DNA of 64,000 nucleotides. It comes from Eumeta japonica (taxonomy: Eukaryota; Arthropoda; Insecta; Lepidoptera; Psychidae). This document shows positions 55,766 through 64,000 of this stretch, one piece after another. The notes below the pieces were generated by a model. That model did no database searches and had not been told where the DNA came from. It worked only from the letters and a program-made list of their open reading frames with translations. The stretch lies in the NCBI GenBank assembly GCA_005406025.1, contig BGZK01000282.1, positions 124,001-188,000 on the forward strand, in the 5' to 3' direction. Both the position numbers and the translations under genes were made by a program. Numbering within the stretch: position 1 is the first letter of the stretch; each line of letters begins with the position of its first letter.

Positions 55766-58039
55766 CCCATCGTCTTACATTGCGAACGGCCCATCGCGAC
55801 CGCACCGCCGCCCCGACCCCGTCCCGCTTTCGATTCAGACGCCGACGTCAATCTTCATCTCGATCATTCACTACACATATGTCCTAGTTAACTACCGTAA
55901 CTAAATGTACAATAAAACTTGGCCAGACAACATATTTCCATAATAAATACCAAACTCGTGTAAATCGCATCATATGATTCTCGAGTCGAGCTCAACGAAC
56001 AGACAGGCTAACAGAGAGAGGTTATGTTCTATGTCACTTAATATTGTTTTTTCATTGATAATGTTTTATATTTCCTTATCCTTATCCAAGTTTTTCATTT
56101 TTTAAAAGTCACAAAAATTCCTGAATTTGAATACTCTCAACATGAACATGACAACGCTGCTATCATCGACATTATCGTAAACCTATAAATAAGTCATTTC
56201 TAGAACTAGGTTTTCCTAATAGGCAGATGAAAACAGTTTGATATTTTTAAAGTCCGCCTTAAGATGTTTATTTGACCGTCGGCCTGTGTTCGTAAGTACT
56301 TGTGGCAGTCCCTCGACCCTCGATTCCGAAGTTACAAAATTTTAAACGTCAATGTGAACCTAAACGTTATCACGTAACGTTCGATAGCAATCACAATTAC
56401 ACGGTGATGAAGTTTAAGGATTTTAACGATTCCCTGCGCCCGATTGTTGTAGTATATAGTCATAATTTCGTTTTCCCTACCCCATTGTAGTAGTAACACG
56501 AAAACCGTGACATCGATAAGAGCCGCGTGAGAGCCAAAAACGGGACTTTTTCAATAAATTTCACAAATATTCGGGACAGTGATGTGAATTTGTCAGTGAC
56601 CTAGAAACGTTCGAATCGCTGAATGTACGTGGGTAACGATGAGTAGATGCTCAAAAGCTGATCGTCAGTCAATTGAAAAACGATAGACAATGTACACGAC
56701 ACTATGTTTTCTACGACATAGCGTGTTTTCCCTTTATCAAAGCATTATAAGTTAAAAGGTGACAGATGAACACGAAACTGACGAAATAAATATAAAGTAA
56801 AACAATTAAACAATATACGCCCATTAACCCCAGGCTCAAACTTTTATGTTTTTCAAATCGCTATAACAAATATGTACGTAGAGTGGGGTGACGCACCCGC
56901 AAGAGCATTTGCCCTGATTGATAAGGAACGCTAACGTAAGATCCCGGCGCTTTGGATGGTTGTAATAATTATTAACACTCGAGATTTGTATAAAAAGGTG
57001 TTTACACTTGCACTTATATTAAAAATTTAACGTATATTATTTGCATTTTAATAATGTGTAAAGAAGGCAATGAATGGCACTGAATTGGCAATATTTGTAT
57101 AAAAACTATATAGTTACTGTAGTGAAAATAATGACTTAATTTATTGCACGAAAAATTATATGATTAAAGGGCACGTAGGAACTAAATCAACCGATGCCGA
57201 CTAAATTGCATTATGTATTTAGTTTTAGAAGTTATTGTTTGTTTGTACGTATATAAATAAAACGATGAGTGTTAAATTCTAGAATGGCTCGGAACGCTCA
57301 CGCAATTCCAACAAATTTCAACACCACGAAATGGTCACTTAGCCGTTGGTTAAATTCTAGACCGCAGATCAGGCAAAAGTAGGTGCGTATGCGCGTAGCG
57401 CTATATAGTTGTGCTTATAACTGAGTTAACAATGTGCAATCGTATAAAACCTATACGTCTAAACATATCATAAATAGAAATGATTGATTTTATTAACGTC
57501 GTACATATGATTTCAAATATATTATTAAATATTGAATCACCATTTCCAAACGTGATTATTAGTCCTTATTTAAAAAAAATGTAGTTTATGTACATTTTAC
57601 CACATTTATAATCGCGACAAAGAATTGTAACTTATAAGTAACTTGTAATCAATTTTTTGTAATCCTTTTATAAACTTTACGTTCTTATCACAAACATATT
57701 TAATACATAATTAAATAACTGATTACAAGAATTCTTTATACAAAAAAAATATCAAGGTATGCTGTGCTGAAACACGGTCGCTTACTTTTCCACACCTTTG
57801 TTTCAGTGTAATTATGGAGATATGTATAGACATAGTAATACATTATGTTCGTTATCTCCACAGAAGTAATTAATGTTTGTTCATGTTAACCGATCCATAT
57901 TCAAGAAAAAAATAGTATTAGAAATATTTAATATACACCAAAACAGAATTTTTAGTTTTTCAAAACTTTGTACGCCAGAGTCACGTCCGTCTTATAATTC
58001 TGGAACAGTGATCATTCGAAATAATCCTTTTGTTCGCAG
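55766..58039. other. Mostly AT-rich stretch with a GC-raised patch at 56260-56560
   Basis: A possible 68-bp exon lies near 56225-56292 (acceptor CCTAATAGGCAG, donor TTC|GTAAGT), open in one frame but not recognised. The plus frame 56302-56490 has no motif. Otherwise featureless. Confidence 0.35.
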
Positions 58040-58101
58040 CACAATATGACCGTTTCAGATATGAGTCCGCTTTTAGAGAAACCTAAACTCAAGAAATTAA
58101 G
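58040..58101 (+). CDS. Candidate 62-bp coding exon with an initiator ATG
   Basis: A pyrimidine-rich acceptor-like site (ATCCTTTTGTTCGCAG, AG at 58038-58039) and a near-consensus donor (TTAAG|GTAAGG at 58101/58102) bracket a 62-bp segment. From the ATG at 58046 it reads MTVSDMSPLLEKPKLKKL and leaves two bases of a split codon (phase 2). The peptide is hydrophilic and lysine-rich after a Leu pair, with balanced codons unlike chance frames nearby. It would fit a second exon carrying the translation start of a plus-strand gene whose further exons lie beyond 64 kb. I do not recognise the protein. Two splice sites of this quality can arise by chance in 64 kb. Confidence 0.33.
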
Positions 58102-58199
58102 GTAAGGTAAAGTAAATAAAAGTAAGAGTAAAAATATAAGGCAAATGTAATCGAATTTTTCATTGAGAACACGTTACTATTCTAATCGACAGTAAATTT

Positions 58200-58500
58200 T
58201 TTAAGCCGTATAGACGCGAATCATGTAAAGAAATTGCACACGGTGAAGCTTCAAAGCGTGGTGGATGAGTAGACACAGGGCATCCAGTAAACAGAGCCGT
58301 TTAATCATGCCATTGGCGTGTTTGAACACGTATTTTAGGATGTTTTATATTTTTCTGTGGGAGTCTTTTTGATACGGTTTGCGTGGGACGTATCGCGCGG
58401 CCGTAACGCGACTGTGTATGGCCGGCCGAGCGCGCGCCGCTGTTTGTGTGCGGAGCGGCATAGAGTCAACAAATCTTTTTGATTGAGCTATAAATGAAGA
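58200..58500. other. CpG-rich island, candidate regulatory element
   Basis: The densest part (58390-58460) holds CGCGCGGCCGTAACGCGACT and GGCCGGCCGAGCGCGCGCCG. AT-rich homeodomain-like words (GTTTAATCATGCC near 58298) precede it and GAGCTATAAATGAAG near 58485 follows. It lies about 100-400 bp downstream of the candidate exon at 58040. Confidence 0.33.
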
Positions 58501-60230
58501 ATAATCGCTGATGGAAATATAATTCAGAATAGGGGCGAATTTTAAAAACGTTTCATCGCCGTATGAGCCGTATTATATTCAATCAGATTTTTGGTTTTGA
58601 GTACATTAAATGAGAGGAAGCGATGGATATGAACGTTTCAATCCCAGATATTTTCAGAAAGATTTGAGCTATTAAAGTAATTCTAATCCATTGCATTGGA
58701 AGATCATACTACGTTTTTGTCCAATAAAACTTATTAATTCACTTTATTGTTATTTTCAGTATGAATCCAAAATCTGAGAATAAAATGAATGTTTTTTGGT
58801 CTTGAAAATCAATGAAACGGATTATTTCGAGGTCTATCCTCGTATATATATTTCAAGTCAAAAGCAAGTATAAGTCTCATTTGTTCGATTACTAATATTC
58901 TGGTTACTATAATAATATAAAATCATAGTGCATTAATTACAGAATCCCAAAAAAAAAATTGTATTCATCTGGATTTTATTTTAATCTCATGTGTTGCAAG
59001 TAATCGAAAATCAATACATATCTCACTCGTTTCATGCACAACAAATAATGTTTATATACCGCTAAAAAAAACTTTATTAGATGAGTTAAAAGAAACAGTG
59101 CAATATATAATATTATTACATTGCATAAAATATACTCTTACAAACAATGAACCAAAGCATTGGTTTGAAATTACATATAGGTATGACATTTTGCAATTGT
59201 TTTATGTACACTAAGCTAAAACTAGAATTTTGAACAAATTAGCCAATTATGTTTATTCCCGCATTTCAATAATATTCATTCGTAAAACGGAACGTTGACA
59301 AGCTTTGTTGTTTTTCTTTTTTTGATGTATTGGTACGAGGGTAAACAATCAGTATATGACGATTTGACAATTATATATCCACCTATGAATTTCACATTAC
59401 CCGAAATAAAATAAAGTAATATGACTCGATAGAAGTATCGAAAAAAATCTCCCACTTAAAAAAATATAAATCACGGATGGACAACTTTTATCTCCAGAAA
59501 ATAATGAATTATTGAGGTGAACTGCTCGAGGTTAAGTACTGGGTTTGGTAGTACTTATTATACAAGTAGCTAAGTTGAGTACTTGAATTCAAAAGTCATA
59601 AATCAAACTTATTATATTAGTTGGAAAAATGTTTTTTTCTCGCAACAAAAGTAAATTAATACAAAGATAAAGAGACAATTTATAATTCTTCGAAGTGAAC
59701 GATTCTTGTGGAATACTGCATTTGGCGTGCGACATAAGAGATACAACCTCAATAAGTTAAATTATTATATTATTCAAAATCATGAATGAAATATTGAAAA
59801 ATGTTAGTTATTTTTAAAATTATAATATTTCATATTTACAATAAAATAAATTATTGGTATTGAACATAGACAAGATGCGTTGGTACTTCATACAATTGTG
59901 GGAATTTACTATTTTAAAATTTTAATTCCTAACTTCATCTTCAAAACCCTATTATTTAAGTGGTGTTTAGAGCGATTACCAACTAAAACTTGCAAAGTTA
60001 TCTACGAACAGACTAATAGACAATAAGATGTCACAACAACATGATGTAAAAATAAATACAATACAAAAATGTATATAAATACAAAACCCCGAGATCTTTA
60101 AGCTGATGGACACACATCAGACTTGAATTTCCAAAGACCATGGGCGTCGACACAATTATTTTCAGGGGAATGCATATTAATATTACATGTTTTTTTTCGG
60201 TGTGTTTTCTTCCTAAATAGGCAAAACCAG
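58501..60230. other. AT-rich stretch, nothing recognised
   Basis: A short minus frame at 60031-60246 is not a gene. No repeats were recognised. Confidence 0.45.
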
Positions 60231-60250
60231 GGGGGTGCAAGTGCACCCCC
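60231..60250. repeat. GC hairpin (9-bp stem)
   Basis: GGGGGTGCA and TGCACCCCC flank a two-base loop, within CAGGGGGGTGCAAGTGCACC. It may be the tip of a DNA transposon. The sequence to 60420 is GC-raised and carries an uninformative 65-codon minus frame. Confidence 0.6.
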
Positions 60251-60598
60251 TTGCATTACCCTTACGATGCCAATGCCAAATGCCGTTAAAGGTTGAGTTT
60301 GACATTCCGGCTTGTTTCATCACAAAACGCCATAACCCGTACTTTATGTAACAAATGGGATTGCTAAGGGCGATACGTCGGACCGCCGCTGTCCCGCACC
60401 GGCCGCCCATTGTTCACTTGTCACTGCCACTACTCCCTGCCGACATTACCCATGAATATTGAACATTCGAGTTTTTGTTTCTGAAAATAACCACGATAAA
60501 TTATCCTATTCTCGACTAGGATGTTTTGTTGTACTACTTGAGCACTGTGTATTTCCGCTAGAGATCATGGAGGTCGTATGTTTGTTTGGAAACTGAAT

Positions 60599-60900
60599 TT
60601 TTAAGGTTCCGCAATCCCAATGAAAAACGGATTCCTTATAAGATCACTTGTGTATATATCTGCTCGTCTATCTATGACAGCCTATTTTTGCGAAATTTAT
60701 TGGATGAAAATTTTGTCACTTCCTACGTATGCAGTTCACGACCCAATCATAATATCGCGTAATATCAATATAGTTTAAATCATATTAAATATAATGTAAA
60801 TTCTGGTTTCGGGAGTTAATTTTAAGGGACCGATTAGAAATAAAATTATTCGAGTAACTGCATTATGTTAGATATCAAATGAAGGGTTTCTCGTGATAAA
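60599..60900 (-). mobile_element. GGTTCCG-type element, another subfamily
   Basis: The plus strand opens AAGGTTCCGCAATCCCAATG, then AAAACGGATTCCTTATAAGA and TCACTTGTGTATATATCTGC, followed later by ATTCGAGTAACTGC and ATATCAAATGAAGGG. I recognise this series as a common lepidopteran repeat read from its 3' end. The far end is not defined. Confidence 0.5.
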
Positions 60901-62345
60901 TAAAAATATATAATAACTAAGTTACATAGAAATACACCACTGAATAGACTTCTTCAGTTTCAGCTGCATAATAGAGAAAGTTCTTTAGCTATGTAATTTA
61001 ATATAATAATTGTTTAATTTTCAAAAGCAGAAATTAAAAGCCAATGAACTTTACCGATTTCTAGACGGTCATTGACAATGACAATCCTTCATCAAGTGTA
61101 GAAAATAAAGGACAAAAGATTGACGGAACAAATTAATAAGGAAAGAAGGATTTCTTTTAAGAAGATCTCGACGCAAACTTCTTGACTCCGTTTTAAACTA
61201 GTTATACTTGAGAGATTCGCTTAGAAGAGACAGGAGATACTACAATAGGGACTAAGGAGGATGGGCCACATTAACACAAAGCAAAGTAGAGACTGAAAGG
61301 GTTGTGAATGAACTTTACTAACTTCAAGAAACTGACTCTAAAAGTCTACACCAAACAAAGGATAAAGGAAGAAATTTACTCTTTCCCATTTATTTACTGA
61401 CACACTATAGTATATATTACATAGGCCTACTCCAGTTTTTAGCTAAAGGCTGCACGAATACCGGCTCGCTTTACACTCCCGTTACTTCTAATCAAGAGTA
61501 GAATCTACACTACCCTCATATAATAACGCTTCCTTTGGTGTATCAGGACTTGTTCTTTTCAGTCATTGCAACTGGCTGAAATTAGAGCGAATGATGATGA
61601 TGGTGATGAATTTAAATTTAATCGTTCTGGTCAGTCCTGAGATGGGCTCTACCCATCTGCAGTTTGGATAAAGAATTCCAAGAATTGTGGTGTACATGTA
61701 TAATCACATCGACTTTCGGTTCCTCTGTGCTAATAGTCTCCGAACGAAAGACCTGGAATATGCAGAGAAACAGACAGTTGTGATGATACAAGGGTTTTTT
61801 ACGCTAGACCAAGAACTTTTAAGAACAGGCGAAGCAGCATAATTTTATTTTTATTAATTGTATTTTGTACACGTGCCGAAGAGCATTTGACAGCATCGAT
61901 AAGTTTTTATTGGTTATAATTGGCAAATATATATTTCAAAAAATTAGTTTATCGCATTAATCCAACATTACCAAAACAATGCTGAAACTAGTAAGTTTTT
62001 TTTTAGCTTTGAATACCCTGTCTGAATCTCTATGCACGCTCCTGCGTATAAGAATAAGCTTTTTATAAAATATTGAACCACAAAAAAATTAAAAAGAACA
62101 TAATTTTATAGGTATTCGCATGCTTTAAAAAACGAGGTCGTGACGGTAATTTTTTTTTGTCGGTTATGTTCTATTCTGAAATTCATTATCATCACAGGTT
62201 ATGGCGACATTATATTATTATAATTCTCTCGTATAAATCAACCAACGCAATCGAAAATAGACTAGCAGTAAGTATTTAACGCAGGGGAATATTGGGTCTA
62301 CAAGACGTTAATTGTTTAACAGTTCAACAATTGTGACAATTATTA
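60901..62345. other. AT-rich stretch with weak repeat debris
   Basis: A GATGATGATGGTGATGAA tract near 61591 and an A/G-rich segment at 61070-61370 may be degraded transposon sequence. I cannot identify it. Confidence 0.35.
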
Positions 62346-63025
62346 TTAAAAGAAATGCACTACAGATGAAAAAAGTACATTGTTACCCTTTTTCCTCGTT
62401 TCTTTCATAGAATAGTCGCCTATAATTAGAAAATCAAGTAGATATTGGATTATTACTATTAAACTAGTGTAAACTAAAGTGCATTAGCAGAAGAGCCTAT
62501 CTTCATAGCACTTACGTCCTTTTGTTGACAAGTGCAGTTTTTTGGTATTAACTCGAAAACATTACATCCCACCATGTTCAAAACAATTTTCGTTGACATT
62601 ATTTATAAACGTTATCTTCGATATTTTTTTCATAATTTTTGGTCGTAGGGTTTAGAAAATAGAGGGGGGAACAATTTCTACAAATTTCGGAGCGTCTATT
62701 TCCGAAATTATTCACGTAGACAGAAAAATTGCTAATAAATCTTAATGTGTTTTTTAAAGGAACTGACGAAAGATGTGCCACTCGTTGATGTTTACTAAAA
62801 AAAATTTTTCGTCTCTTGTTACGTATACAGAGTACCCCCTAGAAATCCCTTACTTTTGATATTTAACTACTAAACTAAGTAGCAGCTTATAAAAACATTT
62901 ACACTATAAATTCCATATATATACCAATTGTAGTTTTTGAATAAAACGCCTTTAACATACGGATGGATGGACATGACGAAACTATAAGGGTTCCGTTTTG
63001 CCATTTTGGCTCGGAACCCTAAAAC
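62346..63025 (+). mobile_element. GGTTCCG element copy C, head missing
   Basis: Aligns in order with copies A and B from AAAGAAATGCACTACAGATG to AAGGGTTCCGTTTTGCCATT and CTCGGAACCCTAAAACC. The first ~60 bp (GGCCAAGAGC head) are absent. All three long copies lie on the plus strand. Confidence 0.72.
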
Positions 63026-63419
63026 CAATGCCGTGTCAACGGTATACGTTGAAATTGTTTTTTTTTTAATAATTAGCGGTATAAGAAGAGCTATAATTAC
63101 AATACTAAAGCGTGTCTCAACATAATTACATAGTTTTAAAATATGGTATTATTATGAGTTTGTTGACTCTTTCGAACATAACATATAAAACATTAAAGAC
63201 ATTTAATATTTTTAATAATTTCTCAACTTTTAGGTTCCTTTTGACAAGATATTAAAAGAATATAATGTCTATTACATAACTAATGGGTTTATTTTCAAAA
63301 AAAAAAGATATTAAACAATTAATTCGCGTCCTTCTTTCGATAATTCAGTTTCGGCTTATAACTTAAAATTTACTATACGTGTCGGGACTGGGCGTATTGT
63401 ACAAATGTTAACATTGTAC
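63026..63419. other. AT-rich stretch, nothing recognised
   Basis: No signals were recognised. Confidence 0.45.
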
Positions 63420-63975
63420 GAATATGTGCTATATTTACGGGCCATTTAGAAAAAACCCATCAGCGTCCGGCTGGATAAAATTTCATGTATATTTTTATCT
63501 ATTACTCACGACGAGCTTTACAGGAACCGGAAGCTTACGAATTGTAGCGCAGCAATAAATCGATTGAGCGAAAGCTCCCGCTCATTAGTTCCTCATCAGG
63601 AGCGGATGTGAGTGCAATTGCTTCCATCATTCTGTTAGTGGACGGGCCGCCCTTTCAACTCTTGTGGTTCAGCGCTAATTGAGCGTAGGCAAGACCGTGG
63701 GCGATCACAGTGTAAGGAAACTTTTTTACTGAAGTGGAGATTATGATTCGACTTGTTAAAATTATATCAATTTGGAATGTACGTAAAAATAATTATATTA
63801 CATTTTTTTCAATGGGACATAAAGGCGTTTACGAAATAATATTATTTATTTCAAGGAGAAAGGATCGCGGCTTTTAATTGTAAGGAATTAAAATTGAGGC
63901 AATTGAGAAAAGCCGGCGTCTTAGATAGGAATAGGCGCACCGGCTAATGCGCTGACAATACTGTTTAATGAACAG
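63420..63975. other. Candidate conserved noncoding/regulatory element
   Basis: Two mixed-composition blocks, 63430-63715 and 63860-63975, contain compact binding-site-like words. These are ACAGGAACCGGAAGC near 63521 (ETS-like GGAA), AGCGCTAATTGAGCG near 63671, and TTTTAATTGTAAGGAATTAA near 63871. They have no coding frame and no transposon motifs I recognise. Confidence 0.35.
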
Positions 63976-64000
63976 TTTATCGCACGTAATATTACACCAT

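Noticed and set aside
56225..56292. 68-bp exon with GTAAGT donor
   Set aside because: Open in one frame but no recognisable peptide, and the acceptor is modest. Probability of chance is high.
1..64000. CRISPR array, bacterial operon or viral genome
   Set aside because: No regularly spaced direct repeats, no ribosome-binding-site-led long frames, and no capsid or polymerase gene blocks. The DNA has eukaryotic repeat structure.

Overview
This window looks like gene-poor, AT-rich nuclear DNA from an insect, most likely a moth or butterfly. The main support is a set of degraded repeats I recognise from lepidopteran genomes: elements bounded by GGTTCCG/CGGAACCC, short sequences ending like the 3' tip of lepidopteran Helitrons (CTAGCTTTTGCCCGCG type), SINE-like repeats with a GCCCATGG core, and RTE-type and Jockey/CR1-type LINE remnants. 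The order is inferred from memory of repeat families, not from any search. There are no rRNA or tRNA genes, no CRISPR and no bacterial-style genes. The longest open frame is only 184 codons and it carries no recognisable domain.

Layout. 0-1.3 kb: the 3' part of a dead hAT transposase with a hAT-type terminus, then a short copy of an inverted-repeat element. 2.8-4.4 kb: two GC/CpG-rich patches. About 5.1 kb (minus): a possible terminal coding exon. 10.7-11.2 kb: a minus-strand GGTTCCG element. 13.07-13.6 kb: a second, longer copy of the 1.03-kb element in the opposite orientation, abutting a Tigger/pogo-like end. 14.2-15.4 kb: a possible terminal exon, a SINE-like repeat and a CpG-rich patch. 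17.77-18.67 kb: an RTE LINE fragment split exactly by a 716-bp GGTTCCG element. 19.5-30 kb: two SINE-like copies, another RTE LINE fragment and several CpG-rich patches. 32.2-37.7 kb: the densest transposon block, with RTE pieces and two adjacent minus-strand non-LTR retrotransposon pseudogenes retaining readable reverse-transcriptase motifs. 38.4-39.2 and 62.3-63.0 kb: two further copies of the 700-bp GGTTCCG element. 41.3-48.5 kb: an inverted-repeat element, GC-rich islands and a cluster of ~150-bp repeats with CA microsatellites. 48.5-64 kb: mainly AT-rich DNA with scattered repeats, a perfect 23-bp hairpin, one small candidate coding exon at 58.04 kb and CpG-rich patches near 54.2, 58.3 and 63.5 kb.

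Reading of the whole. The window is best explained as intergenic DNA or a very large intron. It combines old transposon debris with a series of 200-600-bp patches that are much richer in CpG than their surroundings. Those patches could be enhancers or other conserved noncoding elements. Possible exons at 5.0-5.3, 14.24 and 58.04 kb are weak single-sequence calls. I see no convincing new multi-gene system. The most informative structures are the nested insertion at 17.8-18.7 kb, the inverted pair of related elements 12 kb apart, and the CpG-rich patches.
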